The notes below the pieces were generated by a model. The model was not told the origin of the DNA and did no database searches. It saw nothing but the letters and a program-made list of their open reading frames with translations. A stretch of 64,000 nt of DNA from Pontederia crassipes (Eukaryota > Streptophyta > Magnoliopsida > Commelinales > Pontederiaceae): assembly GCA_030549335.1 (NCBI GenBank), contig CM060194.1, positions 38,891,171 through 38,955,170 of the forward strand, given 5' to 3'. Within the stretch, counting starts at the first letter, position 1. The number at the start of each line of letters is the position of its first letter. This document shows, piece after piece, positions 51,048-63,948 of this stretch. Made by a program: the position numbers and the translations under genes.

Positions 51048-51190
51048 GTCAGTGGGCCCCACCTTTTTGGCCAGTTGGTCCCATAAAATTGTGGCGGAGA
51101 GCGGGGGCACTGTTGAAGCGTCAGCATAAAAGAGTGAGCGCTTCTGTACCTCCGAGCTTGTTTCGTCACCTCACCTGTTAGTTTTCGTCC

Positions 51191-51200
51191 CTATAAATAG
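51191..51200 (+). promoter_or_regulatory. TATA box of the asparagine synthetase gene
   Basis: CTATAAATAG lies 98-107 bp before the start codon, which places transcription initiation near 51225 and gives a leader of about 70 nt rich in CT. Spacing and sequence are typical of plant core promoters. Confidence 0.8.
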
Positions 51201-51297
51201 GGAAGTAAAGCTGCTACCTTCCCTCCACCGCCATCACAATAACCCACTCTTTCTCTCTCCTTTCTGTGTACTCCTCCTCCTCCTCTAGTCGACGATC

Positions 51298-51385
51298 ATG
51301 TGTGGAATACTTGCAGTGTTGGGCTGCTCCGATGACTCCCAAGCGAAGAGGGTTCGAGTGCTCGAGCTCTCTCGCAGGCAATGCT

Positions 51386-51420
<35 letters not shown>

Positions 51421-54400
51421 TACCTCTCCTTTTTCCATTTGATCTTTCTGTGGCTTCCGAGTTTGTGCTTTATCTATCTGCTGTGTTGAAGCTCCTTTTT
51501 CCTTGGTCATGAAGAGATCGTAGTTTCATTGTTTGTGCGCATGGGCTGTGCGGCCGATGCAGCTTAACTTTAATAACTCTGGATGACCAGGTGGCATAAG
51601 TTTTTGGCAGTGGTGAGAGGGCAGAGACTCGCAGAAGGTGTCTTATATAATATATTTCGATGCATACATGATACATACATATATGCATAATATATATAAT
51701 AGTTCATACTGATTATATATATGTACTTCTGAATCCAAAAGGGTGATTTTTTTAATGGACGGCTACTCTCACGCTTAAAAATAGAAAAGAAAAGAAAAGA
51801 TGGCAAAAGCTGTGCTTTTGTCACAACAAACAAGAGAAGATGGGACTCCGTCTGCATATTTCAACTCCATATATTTTCAACTCCAATAATTATTCCTCTG
51901 AGCTTTCTTTTCTCTTTTAGCTGATGATTTCTTGTTTTTCTTCTCTGTTACTTTTGTCCAAACAGTGACTCTACATGCTCGTGCAGGAATGATCTGAGAC
52001 ATATATATAGTGATATGGATGTCCTCCTCCTCCGTTACTCTTCTCGACTTCCAGAAGAAAATAACGGAGGCGAAGGAAAAGAAACAACAATAACCTACTG
52101 ACACTAATCCCTAGCTAGTAGCTACTACAAGAACAATGAAGTTACCTTAAATAATAATTACGGAATCTTGAAACATGATGTCTTTGAAGAAAAGAAAAAG
52201 TATACTTTTTAGCAAGAGAACTTGGCAAGCCCTGTGGCACATCTGTTGTTTTCTGTCTGAGCATGCACAGTGTGTGGGTGTGTGACACACTAAGGTACTT
52301 GACAGTTCAGAACCACGTCGATAATAACAGGATCGTTGTACTAATTAAAAAGTGACTCCTTCAAGACAGGAGAAGTACTATTCTGGTTTGCAATTTTTAT
52401 TACATCCTCAATTATTCACAAGACAACTATGGTATGACGCAGGTTGAAGCACCGGGGACCTGATTGGAGTGGTCTGCACCAATTTGGCGATTGCTTTTTG
52501 TCACACCAAAGGCTAGCAATTATTGACCCTGCTTCTGGCGACCAACCACTCTACAATGAAGACAAGTCGATAATTGTTACGGTAAGACTATTAAAACACA
52601 GTTTTCTTTTTCGATGACATCAGGAACTTTTATTTCAGAATTGTTTTTGACTCATGCATGGTGATGGATGCATAGCACCTTCTGTACTTTTCTGTCAAAA
52701 GAGAGTTGTGTTTGACATGAGGAGAGCTGTTTCTGAGGCAGGTAAACGGAGAGATTTATAACCATGAGGAGCTCAGGAGTCAGCTGCCAAATCACAAGTT
52801 CAGGACTGGAAGTGACTGTGAGGTTATTGCTCACCTGGTGAGAGATCCATGAGACCTTGACTACATTCTGTTATGCAACTTAGATCTACAGATTTTTTAA
52901 CGACGCAGTGTTCAATCTATTCGTCTTTTGCAGTATGAAGCGCATGGAGAGGACTTTGTGGATATGTTGGATGGAATCTTCTCTTTCGTTCTACTGGACA
53001 CTCGTGACCATAGCTTCATTGCTGCTCGAGATGCCATTGGGATCACTCCTCTTTACATCGGCTGGGGACTTGATGGTACAGAAACAATCTTAACAAAAAG
53101 ACTCTGTCATAGCTGCAGAGCTTAATTACCATGCTTTATGAACTCCAATTCTCAGGATCGGTGTGGATATCATCCGAGATGAAAGGGTTGAATGATGACT
53201 GTGAACACTTCGAGCTGTTTCCTCCGGGACACCTCTACTCCAGCAAGGAAGGTGGCTTCAAGAGATGGTACAACCCACCGTGGTACTCTGAGTCCATTCC
53301 CTCTGTTCCATATGATCCACTTTCTCTGAGGAAGGCGTTCGAAGATGTAAGAACAGAACTGAAAGCTTGACAAACCATGTCAACGTTCTCTTTCGCCTTT
53401 TGCACTGATCATGCATATGTTCGATACATGCAGGCAGTCATAAAGAGATTGATGACCGATGTCCCGTTCGGAGTGCTCTTATCTGGTGGCCTTGACTCGT
53501 CGCTCGTCGCATCGGTAACCATTCGCCACTTGGCCGGAACCAAAGCCGCGCAGCAATGGGGCACTCAGCTCCATTCTTTCTGCGTTGGCTTAGAGGTCAG
53601 TTGCTGAACAGTCCGTCTTCTTACTTTTAGTCATGATATGATTGCTGGAGATCAATATGCAAACATTTCATTCTCTGCTCAGGGGTCACCTGACCTCAAG
53701 GCTGCGAGGGAAGTAGCAAATTATCTGGGCACCATCCACCATGAGTTCCACTTCACAGTGCAGGTGAAATTAAAACAAACCAGTTGTTGTTGTTGTTAAA
53801 GCTACAGAGAAGAAACTAATCGAGTTAGCTTGTGCTCTATGAACTGATAGGATGGCATTGATGCGATTGAGGATGTAATCTACCACATTGAAACGTACGA
53901 CGTGACTACGATCAGGGCAAGCACTCCCATGTTCCTCATGTCCAGGAAAATTAAGGCACTAGGAGTAAAGATGGTTCTGTCTGGTGAAGGCTCGGATGAG
54001 ATTTTTGGAGGCTATCTGTACTTCCACAAGGCACCGAACAAAGAAGAATTCCACGGCGAATTGTGCCACAAGGTATGCACCTGTGGAATGAATCACTAAC
54101 TCTGCACTCTGCTGCAAGAGTTTTCAAGGTCACACTGCTATGAATTTGGCTTCTGATGGACATGTTATGGCTTTACTTGCAGATAAAGGCCCTGCACCAA
54201 TATGATTGCTTGAGGGCTAACAAATCTACATCTGCATGGGGGCTTGAAGCTCGTGTCCCATTTTTGGACAAAGAATTCATCAACGTTGCCATGAGTATAG
54301 ATCCTGAATGGAAAATGGTACTGCAAACTTCAAAGTCACAGTTCTTGAAAGTTGTACTCTTATTTCTTTTTTCCTACTAACGCATTTGGTTCTTATATAT

Positions 54401-55267
54401 TTATCAGATCAAGCCAGATCTTGGTCGGATTGAGAAATGGGTGTTGAGGAAGGCTTTTGATGATGAAGAGAACCCTTACCTGCCTAAGGTCATCTCTCTC
54501 TCCCCCTTTCTCTCACTCTCATGTTTATGTTACAAACAAACCAGACTATTCAAGCTTTGAACTCTGTCACTGTATGACTATGAGTTACTCTTTCTGCAGC
54601 ATATTCTTTACAGACAGAAAGAACAATTTAGCGATGGCGTTGGCTATAGTTGGATTGATGGGCTTAAGGCTCATGCAGCATCACATGTAATTCTATTCCT
54701 AAACTTATTCCATATAAATATATATATATATATATGCTGTACTGTCAGCTAAATTTTTTGTCTTCTCTTGAAGGTGACTGATAAGATGATGCAAAATGCA
54801 AGGAAAATTTACCCACATAACACGCCCACCACAAAAGAGGCGTACTACTACAGAATGATCTTTGAGAGATTCTTCCCTCAGGTAATATTTTATTAGTCTT
54901 GGTAAAACAGCTACTTTTAGTTTTTAACGTGATAAACTAAAATTGTATCCAAATCATGATCTGTGGTTTCTTCCTACTGATTCATCGACCCTCTTGCGAA
55001 CTGCAGAACTCTGCAAGGTTGAGTGTTCCAGGGGGTCCCAGCGTGGCTTGCAGCACTGCGAGGGCCATCGCATGGGATGCCCAGTGGTCAAACAACCTTG
55101 ATCCTTCAGGCAGGGCAGCTCTTGGTGTCCACAACTCAGCATATGATCCCCAGGTCCAAGCCACCCTGGTTTCAGGACAAGGCCCTGCAATGGTCATCAA
55201 CAAGAAGCCAAGAATGGTGGAAGCAACAGCAGCAGCAGCTGCTGCAGGCATCCCCGTCAAGACTTAG
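51298..55267 (+). CDS. ASN: Asparagine synthetase [glutamine-hydrolysing], 13 exons, 594 aa
   Basis: This cytosolic enzyme makes asparagine from aspartate, glutamine and ATP. Exons: 51298-51377, 52443-52581, 52742-52837, 52934-53075, 53156-53346, 53434-53595, 53683-53763, 53851-54072, 54183-54317, 54408-54488, 54600-54686, 54774-54881, 55007-55267. All join in frame. The start MCGILAVLG supplies the catalytic Cys2 of the N-terminal glutaminase domain, which continues through [16 protein letters not shown] and VNGEIYNH to about residue 210. The synthetase domain carries the ATP loop SGGLDSS (residues 233-239) and [12 protein letters not shown]. The Ala-rich tail ends GIPVKT. Length and domains fit plant ASN proteins. 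All introns are GT-AG except intron 1, which must use a GC donor (51378-51379) to keep the frame. A (CT)n(CG)n tract lies beside that donor. Assignment to an ASN subclass needs a phylogeny. Confidence 0.96.
51388..51420. repeat. CT/CG compound microsatellite in ASN intron 1
   Basis: About a dozen CT units run directly into about six CG units, within 10-40 bp of the intron 1 donor. Confidence 0.92.
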
Positions 55268-55908
55268 TTACCAGACCATGGGTCTTCAAGCACTAAGACA
55301 GCTGCTACTACTACTGTGGAATGCATCTTACTGTGTTTTCTTTTTCTCCTCCGGTGATGTATTATAGTAAAAAGTTAATGATCTATGAGTGGAGCCAGGT
55401 TGTCCTTGTAGAAGTGTCTCTGTATGTGCGAGTGAGTGGGTAATTATATTGTCGTCAACTTGTACTCAAGACAAACATAGTGTTCCAACTGCTAGATCCC
55501 TGTTGCCCGTCAACCCCAGCTAAGAAATTGAGATGCAAATGAAAGCGATCCAGCTTTTTTTTAACTCTTTCAATCGTCTCTTCGTATTCAAATTATCTAT
55601 AAACGTCGTTTGGAATCAGTGTGAAAGATTCTAGAAGTTTAAAGTGCACATAACTTTTTACTTGGAGGAGGAATATTTATTGTATTTGGAAAAGCTTTTT
55701 AAGGGTGTTTTTTTATAAAAGTATTAGTGTTTGTTCACTTCAACATATAATTTCTTTTTCTCAACAGCACAACTATTTTTCTTGCTTCCTCGTAGAAAGA
55801 AACAAAATTATCACAGCATTGTCTTCACAAGTTGGGTGATTTCCAAAGCTTAAAAGCAAACAAAAAAGCTTCGTCACATAAAAATGTTAAGAAGGTTTGC
55901 CAAAACTA
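55268..55908. other. ASN 3' untranslated region and downstream spacer
   Basis: The first 200-300 bp after the stop codon are likely 3' UTR, since base composition stays balanced and ATTATAGTAAAAAG and TAATTATATTG phrases occur near 55360-55450. The rest to the CACTA element is ordinary spacer. I cannot fix the polyadenylation site. Confidence 0.5.
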
Positions 55909-56594
55909 CACTACAAGAAAATTACCATTTTTTGACGGGCAAATTTCGATGGATAGAAATTCATCGTAATTTACGACGAATTTTTCGACGATTTTATTTT
56001 CGACGACTTTTTCGACGGTTATGATCGTCGGAAATAAAAATAGTAAATTATGTAATTTATTATATTATTATTTTATTTTTCGACGATTAGGAACGTCACA
56101 ATTTTCGACGGATATTCATCCGTCGCAATTTCCGATGGATTTTTCAACGGTCACGACCGTCGGAAATGAAAAAATAAATTATGTAATTTATTATATTATT
56201 ATTTAATTTTTTCGACGGATTTTTTGATGGTTACGATCGTCAAAAATGAAAAAAATAAATTATATAATTTTTTATATTATTATTTAATTTTTTGACAATT
56301 AGAAATGTCGATATTTCTGACGGATATCCATCCGTCGCAAAATCCGCCGCAATTTCTGACGGTCGTAACCGTCGGTAAATATATAATAATATCATATGAC
56401 ATATATTTTATTAAAATAATTAGCGACGGTCCAAATCGTCGATAAAATAAAAAAATATTATATATAACTAAATATTTTTTCGACGGCCACAACCGTCGAT
56501 AATTTTAAAAATAATTAATATTTACTTTTTCGACGGCTTAAAATTTTATTATCCCGCTTTTTTTTCGTTTTTCCACTTTCTCCCATTTTTTCCA

Positions 56595-56646
<52 letters not shown>

Positions 56647-57397
56647 CTCCTCTCCTCTCTCTCCCTCCTCTCCTCTCCCTCTCCCTCTCCTTCTCCTTCT
56701 CCTTCTCCTGGCGGCGAGCCTCTGGCCGGACGTGAAGCGTCGACCGTCGGCGACCCTCTCCCGCCGGCGTCTCTCTCTTTCTCTCTGGCCGCACGCGGCC
56801 GGATCTGATCGCGGGCGTTCGGATTCGGCCCCCAGCGGCTGGATCCGGCTGTCAGTCCGCGGGCGGCCGGATCCGGCCGCCAGCAGCTGGATCCAGGCGG
56901 CCGGCGGCTGGATCCAGGTGGCTGGATCCTGCCGCAGGCGGGCGGATCCTGCCGCAGGCGGCCGGATCCAGGTGGCTGGATCTTGCCGCAGGCGGCCGGA
57001 TTTGGCCGCGGCCCGATCCGATCGCTAATTTTTTTTATTTTTAAAAAATTCTTTGCGACGATTGCGACCATCGAAAGATCGACAGTTGCGACGATCGTCG
57101 AAAGTTTTGACAGTTACGACCATAGAAAGTTTTTGACGGTTGGAACCGTTGGACTTTTTCGGCGGGTGCAATTGTCAGAAACTTTCGACGGTTGGAACCG
57201 CCGGGACTTTTTTGACGATTAGAACCGTCGATATTTCCGACGAATTTTTTTTCGACTGTCGCAAATCAATTTGCGACAAGCATTTTTTCGACGGAACGAT
57301 TCCGACTGAAAAATCGTCGGTAATTGTGTTACCGATAATTTTTGGACTGATTACCGACGATTTTGACCGTCGATAATCACCGTTTTTTCTAGTAGTG
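55909..57397 (+). mobile_element. Non-autonomous CACTA transposon, 1489 bp, complete
   Basis: The element begins CACTACAAGAAAATTACC and ends CGTTTTTTCTAGTAGTG. Its flanks are CTA at 55906-55908 and 57398-57400, a 3-bp target duplication. Subterminal arrays of TCGACGGT and ACCGTCG fill 55930-56540 and 57050-57380. Inside lie a (TA)24 tract at the TATA position (56597-56644), a CT-rich leader, GGCGAGCCTC and a GC-rich block of CGGCCGGATCC repeats (56795-57020). No transposase is encoded. ORFs across the GC block and TA tract are artefacts. It is the intact relative of the truncated copy at 47302-48184. Confidence 0.94.
56597..56644. repeat. (TA)24 microsatellite at the CACTA TATA position
   Basis: Forty-eight bases of TA lie where the sister element has only CCTATATATATAATA, followed in both by a pyrimidine-rich leader. 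Confidence 0.93.
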
Positions 57398-57400
57398 CTA

Positions 57401-58572
57401 GTTGTGACTTGCTTTGATCCTCAGTTTTTGGGCTCATGCATTTTATAATTTAGAGTTGCATTTAATTCTATTTTCATAATTTTTCTATAGCCATGCATTC
57501 CTTTTATTTGATTACTATTATTAACATTTAATTTTTTAACAACTATCTAAATATGTGTTATTTTTACAAAAAAGGTAATTAAAATTAGTGGATAAAGTCT
57601 AAAGAAAATTCGGTGCACACAAGAGAGGAAAATATCATAAGAATGCAAGAAGGGCCTCATCTCTCACAGGTCATAATATCAACATCACGACCCTCGCGTT
57701 GAATCTCACCAACTGTTCAATTTCTCATGGGTCTTGCAACGAGCATGAAGGCGCAACACAAGATCTGTAATGGATCGTAACGTCTCTCCCATAATCAAGC
57801 TAATCATGGTTCATAATATTATCCTCACAAGTCACAACTCTCACAAAACATCATGAGTGGAGTGCACGAGTGGGGTCAAAGCACCAGTGCTATAAAATTC
57901 AACCCGCTTGATTGAATTGGTCGGACCAGTGTCCGCTCTCAAAACAGCCATGGATCATTTTAAATTTGTCCTTGAGTTTGATCCGCTTTGATTCGGTCAA
58001 ATATGAGTTAAACCAGACTTTGACTCAGTCAAATATGAGTTAAACCAGACAACTCGACGAGTTTGAATGACTCGATTGAGTTAACATGAAAAAAAAATAA
58101 TTAGGACAAAATAAAATAATTTATTTTAGAACACATTACTTGCACATGTATATATATTTGAAATTTATGTTTATTTTGTTAATTTTTCATCACATATCAT
58201 CGATATTCTTTTATTTATATTATGAAAAGTTTTCATCTTTTATGCAATATCTATTTAATTGATACTTATTTGATTATATTATTTGACTTTAAAACTATTT
58301 TATTTTAATTTATTATGTTATATTTTAATTGTTATGAATCTTACAAAGCACTCAAAATATGAGAACAAATATTTAGCATGTGTTATCCGACTGGTTGGAT
58401 CTGACCCAATGATCAATCTGAGTTGATCATCGGGTCAGATTTTATAGCATTGCAAAGCACATTACTAGGTCAGGACCGTGATTGAGCGATAATAAGAAAA
58501 TTACCACAAGATCATCACAACTTCACAGGCCATTACACTAGGATAACGAGCATTATACGTGAAGTTACCTCG

Positions 58573-58614
<42 letters not shown>

Positions 58615-59340
58615 CATGGAAATATCAGTGACGCATTAAAAGATGATTCACGACCATTATGCGGAAAAGATCTGGCACCAAAGCATTATAGGGGATGAGG
58701 TCATATTCACGGATATAACAAAAGTTCATAAACTGCACATGGAAAAGTCACAAGGCATGAAGACATCATAATGACCCATGATAATAGTTATTACGACCAG
58801 TATTAATTTTATTCACCGTGAAGAATTAAGATTTAAAGTATGTTAAGTGTTGTTATATACATGTAACGACCATAACAAGAAAGAATTTACATGTCAAAAA
58901 ATAGGTGTTATGATTAGTGAACACGATGATCTGACCCGACCTAGGAAAATCCCAACTCGAGTTGACCCGACCCGACCTAATGGCTGATGATTTTTTTTAT
59001 TTTTTATACTTTTTTTATTAAATTTTGATCTATTGATTTTAAAATTCTAAAAAATTAAAATGAAATGTTTTAAGTATAAAAATAGTAAATATTGAGAAAA
59101 ATATTTTAATGAATTAAAATAAATATTTAATAATATTTTTATATTAAATATACCATAAATTCTAGACTCATGAATAAAAATGGTGTTTGAGTAACTCGAC
59201 CACCCGATCCGACCCGATTTGGATTAAATTGGGTCGAATTCGCTACCTCGAAGAGTGCCAACTCAACCTGACCTGACTAAATTCGAGTCGCATTTATTCA
59301 CAAGTCGGATCCAACCTCTCCCTTGAACACCATGATTTAC
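57401..59340. other. Intergenic DNA, probable old LTR debris
   Basis: A (TA)n tract lies at 58575-58611. Phrases such as GACCCGACCCGACC (58960) and GGGTCGAATTCG (59232) recur on both strands and suggest degraded gypsy LTRs. No coding region is recognised. Confidence 0.4.
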
Positions 59341-60406
59341 AATATAAGTTTTTAATCATTGATTTATCGGGGGAAATTCTATCATCAAAACTATTCCGAA
59401 CGACCAAGAAATCCTAGAGACAGTTGGAGGCTATAAATAGAAGACTTCTAGGACAAAATAAAGGAGTGCTTGAGACTTAGGAACCGCACATTACTGATGA
59501 GAGAGAATCTTAGGCTCGAAGAAGATTTTCTGGAGAAGAATACGGAGCAAGTCAACATTAGGATTTCGTGTCCATTCCATAGATCTTCCAAAAGCAAGAA
59601 TTATGATATCTAATTGATGCTCTTTTACCTAGATTCTGATTAGTTCTATCTTTAATTGTAATAGAGATTTTTAATTGCTTTGGAAAACTGTATGAACTAG
59701 TGTTATACTTGAATTAATATAGTTGATCAATTTTTTTATTATGATTGTAGTGTTTAGTGTTGTTTTCTGATATTATTATGTTTCGAGAGGATATCACAAA
59801 TCAGTTTTGGATGGTTAGTTTAGGGTTTTAATAATTTTCAAAGAATTGATCTTTAAATTATATGTTAACGCAATCATAACAAAAAATCTTGTGCTCATTG
59901 TTTGTACATACTTTTCTGCGATATAACGAATTATACCTAGCGTTGAATAATCGTTAGTTTAGGATTTACAATTTCATGCATTTTAATTCTATGTTAACTG
60001 AGAGGTTGACTCATCATTTGCAATATCAAAGTTTCTATAAGGATTAAGATAGTTCGATTTGCTCAGTATAAAAGTCATTAATTTTTGTGATTTTAATCCA
60101 TCTTAATAAGTGAACTTGATTCTTATCGTTAAAATTCAATTAACATTGTTGTGCATGCGAGTTAACCTTTACTTTTGTCCACCCATAATCCCAAAACTCT
60201 TCACCAATTTATATTATCTTCTATCATTTAATTTCTACGATTATTTTCTTTCTCATATCACAAACATCATTTCTTCTCTTAGTAGAATATTAGGACAAAA
60301 TATACTTAAATAGTTCAACATGGGATTGACAATCTTACTTTTCACTTTATCACTTGATATGACTAGCGCACTTATTGGTAATTTAATTGTTACAAATTTA
60401 ATACAT
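59341..60406 (+). repeat. Possible degraded gypsy LTR
   Basis: A CTATAAATAG box at about 59433 is followed by sequence typical of Tat/Athila LTR 3' halves, ending ATTTAATACATCA at 60406. The next bases, ATTTTTTTATGCCATTAC, look like a decayed TTTTTGGCGCCGTTGCC primer site. The 5' boundary is unknown. Confidence 0.3.
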
Positions 60407-60416
60407 CAATTTTTTT

Positions 60417-60570
60417 ATGCCATTACTACCTATGACAAACATGAAGGGCATCCGAAGCTTCCTAGGGCATGCTAAATTCTATCGACATTTTATCAAGGGC
60501 TTCTCTAAAATCATAAAGCCATTGACTAGTTACTTGCTAAAGACACCAAATGTTAATGTGATTACATGCG
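60417..60570 (+). pseudogene. Gypsy reverse transcriptase/RNase H junction fragment
   Basis: The frame reads MKGIRSFLGHAKFYRHFIK and then IIKPLTSYLL, the segment just after the reverse transcriptase palm. It matches the corresponding part of the Athila element near 22600-22680 at the protein level. Coding similarity stops near 60560. It is a short, isolated remnant. Confidence 0.75.
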
Positions 60571-61720
60571 AAAACATTTTATCAAGGACTTTATACCAGC
60601 ATTCCCATATGCCACAGTCCATGTGGAGGCATCGTAGTTCTCGACAGCAATGGGTTCACAAGGCATTGTTGTAGTTCTTGGCAAAAATTGGTTAGAGTGA
60701 TGGAGAGAGCAATGATAGAGTCGAGAACGAAAAATAGCTATCACAAGACATCCTTTTGTGCCCTACCGCGGAAGTACATGGAAAGATGAGAATGTCAACC
60801 TCTAGATTGAGAACAAATGGGAGCGAGGAGCTAGAACGAAGGACCTCCTTTTCTACCCTAGCCATTTGCTAGGTGTTGAATTATGACATAAGTGTGCAAC
60901 TGCCTGAGGATTGTTACCTATGTTCAATCACATCCGTCAAACCACACTTAAGATGATTGACCCGTATGAGGTGATTGCAAGTTGCAATAACTTTCCGTGG
61001 TTGCACCCTAACATAAGGTGGAATAATTAATTGTGCAATCATAAATTGTGATTGCATTGTCACACAATTTGAAATGTCAGATAGGTATTATTTGCAAATG
61101 ACAAAACAATTCCGCGACCTATGTCATAACAAAAGTAATTGTGTTATGAAAAAAAAATCAAACAAAGCAGCTTGAAATTTTCTTTTATCGAACATGCTTT
61201 TAGCTTTGCCGTGAAACTCACACTCGAGAGTTCAAGCAATAGCAATTGTCTTTCTTTTTATTAGAAAGAATAGCTCACTCTCGAGAGTTCAAGAAGAAGA
61301 TAAGAAAAAAAATAAATTCGAATTCCATTTCTATAAATTTAATTTCCATAATAGAGTATTATTCTATTTTATTAATGATAATTAATAGTAAGTAATTAAG
61401 TTCGAAATAAGAGAATTCAAGATGTTTTTTTTTTCTGCGAGTATCCTCTCAACTCATGGCTTTTATGGAAAGCAACACAAAATGAACCGAATCAATTCCT
61501 CAATCCGTTCAAGGGAAAAAAAATGACTTGTTCGAACTTTGGAGTTGAGCTCGAGTGCGAATGTGCAATCGATCAAGTTGACCGAGCCCGGTTGCACTAT
61601 TAGATCGTCCGCGGGGATAAATATATCACTAGTTCTTGTTTGTTTGGGTCCTCACTTCTCCAATCCGCTCTCTACACCTTGCGAAATCCGAAGAAACCCA
61701 AGAGCAGCAGCAAAGCAGCA
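60571..61720. other. Intergenic DNA and promoter region of the glutaredoxin gene
   Basis: The stretch 60571-61500 shows no gene. A phrase CTCGAGAGTTCAAG occurs twice (about 61222 and 61275). A possible TATA-like ATAAATATAT lies at 61617-61626, about 100 bp before the start codon, followed by a CAG-rich leader. Confidence 0.4.
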
Positions 61721-61721
61721 G

Positions 61722-63948
61722 ATGGCCGCCGCTTCCACCCTTGCTCAACCTTCCTTATCGTCTCCTTCTCCCTCTTCTGCTTCTCCTCCACTCCTGCGCC
61801 CAAAGATCTCATCTTTCCTACGCTCTTCTCCCTCTCCTCCTTTTCCTTCACTTTCTTTGGTTCGCCGACCGTCGGCCCTTCGAGCGCTGACGCGCCGGCG
61901 AACTGGCCTCTCCCGCTATTCATCAGCCGCAGGGTCCTCCATCGCAGCGAGCCTCGGAACGCTAGCGGACGCAGAGCTCGTGCCCGTCCCTAAGGATCCC
62001 CAGGAACTGCAAAGCAAGTTCCCTCCCGCCGCCGGCGTCTACGGGATCTACGACGGAGATGGCGACCTGCAATTCGTCGGAATCTCGCGCAACATCGCCG
62101 CCAGCATCGCGGGCCACGCGAAGTTCGTACCCGATCTTTGCTGCTCGGTCAAGGTAAATAGACGTCTCTCTGCGGCACTAATTGGTCGTCCCCTTTTAAA
62201 TTCCTCTTTCCAGGGATTTCAAAATGAAGTGTTGGCTTAAGAAAAAGACCTTTTTTTTTTGTTTTGCAAAACATGTCTAGAAAATGGGATTTTTATGCTC
62301 TAACAAATTTTTATAGTCCGTCCAAGCCCGGATAAGGGAGAAGGGTTGAGTTAGGTCCCGCATAAAATCCTGTTGAATCTTATGAGCAGGAACCAACGTC
62401 TAGCCGACTTCACGTAATGGGATAAGGCTTTGTTGTTGCATGCTCTAACAAATGAGACCTGGCGCATTCCTCATACTTGAGCTCAAACTCTGATACGTCT
62501 AGTAGTATAAAATAATTGATTCCTTCTTTAAAATGTGAATAAGCGGTACAGACCAAGGTTGTTAATATAAGGTTGTTAACAAATGAGATCCTATGTTTCC
62601 TTCGGCATCCCTACAGTTTTCGTTTGTGTTCATTTTAGTCGTCTCATTAAATTCTCATTAGCATCATCAATAATTGTATGATTTATATCATCTTGTTGAC
62701 ATTTTGGTATGTGATTCATGTATCAATGATATTTCAGTTGTGTGGAGCAAGTCTTAGGCAACATTCATTTTTCAGGCCTATTTCAGAAGATTATAATCCT
62801 AGATTTTTGCTGTGGGCTTGCTTGGATGCACATTTTATTGGTTTTGAAAAGATACTATTATGCTGTTTTCCCCAGTTCTACATATAAGCTTACATATCAA
62901 ATTTTGTGCCTCAAATTAAGGGATTCAACCTCAGTTGGTTGTTTAATAGCCTGTGACCCTTGCCAATCAAAATATTTTGCTTTTATTTTTTTGAGGAAAA
63001 GTATCCTTTGCTAGTCACTACAAGGCATTTATTTCTTTTTATCTTGATTCCTGTGTTATAATTTTTTAGTCAAATGGTTCAGTTATTTCCACAAGTAATA
63101 TTTGTGATTTTAAAAAAATTGTGAATTCAATTATTGCATTAATAAAGGTCGTTTTGGGGTGTGTTAGATTGCTATAGGTTGTTATTATGGCAAATGTGGA
63201 ACATCTATTAATAGATTTAAGGTCTGCATATCAAACAATATAGTTCCAATAATACAGTTAATCAATAGATGTTTTAAATGGTTGCACATGGAGTGTATTG
63301 AAACTTGCAGCTTTGATGTATTTTCTTAATAGGATAAAGTGGCACAAACTCTTGTACCAGAAGATTTAAGGGTCAGAGAGTTTAAATGTCCATTTCATGC
63401 TAAATTATCCATACTTATAATTACTCTCTCTGTCTCTGCAGGTGGGTGTTGTAGATGGGACCGAGACAAATGGAAATGTTCTTACTGATGCTTGGAAAGC
63501 ATGGATGGAAGAGCATATTAAAGCGTCAGGTAAAGTTCCACCAGGAAATGAATCTGGAAATAACACATGGGTCAGGAGGCGACCGAAGAAATCTGATGTG
63601 CGACTGACCCCTGGTCGGCATGTTCAGCTCACAGTTCCTCTGGAGGAGCTTATTGATCTGTTAGTGAAGGAGACCAAGGTAGTTGCATTCATCAAAGGAT
63701 CAAGAAATGCTCCACAGTGTGGATTCTCACAAAGGGTGATCGGAATACTCGAGTCGCATGGTGTGGACTTCGAGTCCGTCGACGTGTTGGATGAGGAATA
63801 CAATTCTGGATTGAGGGAGACTCTGAAGAGTTATAGCAATTGGCCGACGTTCCCTCAGGTATTCGTCGGAGGGGAGCTTGTGGGAGGGTGCGACATTATT
63901 AGCTCCATGGCAGAGACAGGGGAGCTTGCCGCACTGTTCCAAAAGTAG
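61722..63948 (+). CDS. GRXS16: Chloroplast monothiol glutaredoxin with N-terminal GIY-YIG-like domain (GRXS16/CAXIP2 type), 2 exons, 312 aa
   Basis: Exons 61722-62153 and 63442-63948 join in phase 0 across a 1288-bp GT-AG intron. The ATG at 61722 gives [10 protein letters not shown] and a Ser/Pro/Arg-rich N-terminus of about 70 residues, typical of a plastid transit peptide. Residues 105-122 (GVYGIYD, then FVGIS) are the start of the GIY-YIG-like endonuclease fold known in GRXS16. Exon 2 carries the glutaredoxin domain, with the monothiol active site CGFS at residues 237-240, [19 protein letters not shown] and the C-terminal ELAALFQK. Family members act in plastids in redox control and iron-sulfur cluster handling. 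The length is slightly above the roughly 290 residues of the Arabidopsis protein. Frames in front of the ATG lack an upstream in-frame ATG. No sign of decay. Confidence 0.95.
62154..63441 (+). other. Intron of the GRXS16-type gene
   Basis: It starts GTAAATAG and ends CTGTCTCTGCAG after a pyrimidine-rich tract. AT-rich; short ORFs inside it (62678-63014) show no domain. Confidence 0.85.

Noticed and set aside
56538..57071. 177-aa minus-strand ORF
   Set aside because: Runs through the CACTA GC block, a CT-rich leader and a TA microsatellite; no domain.
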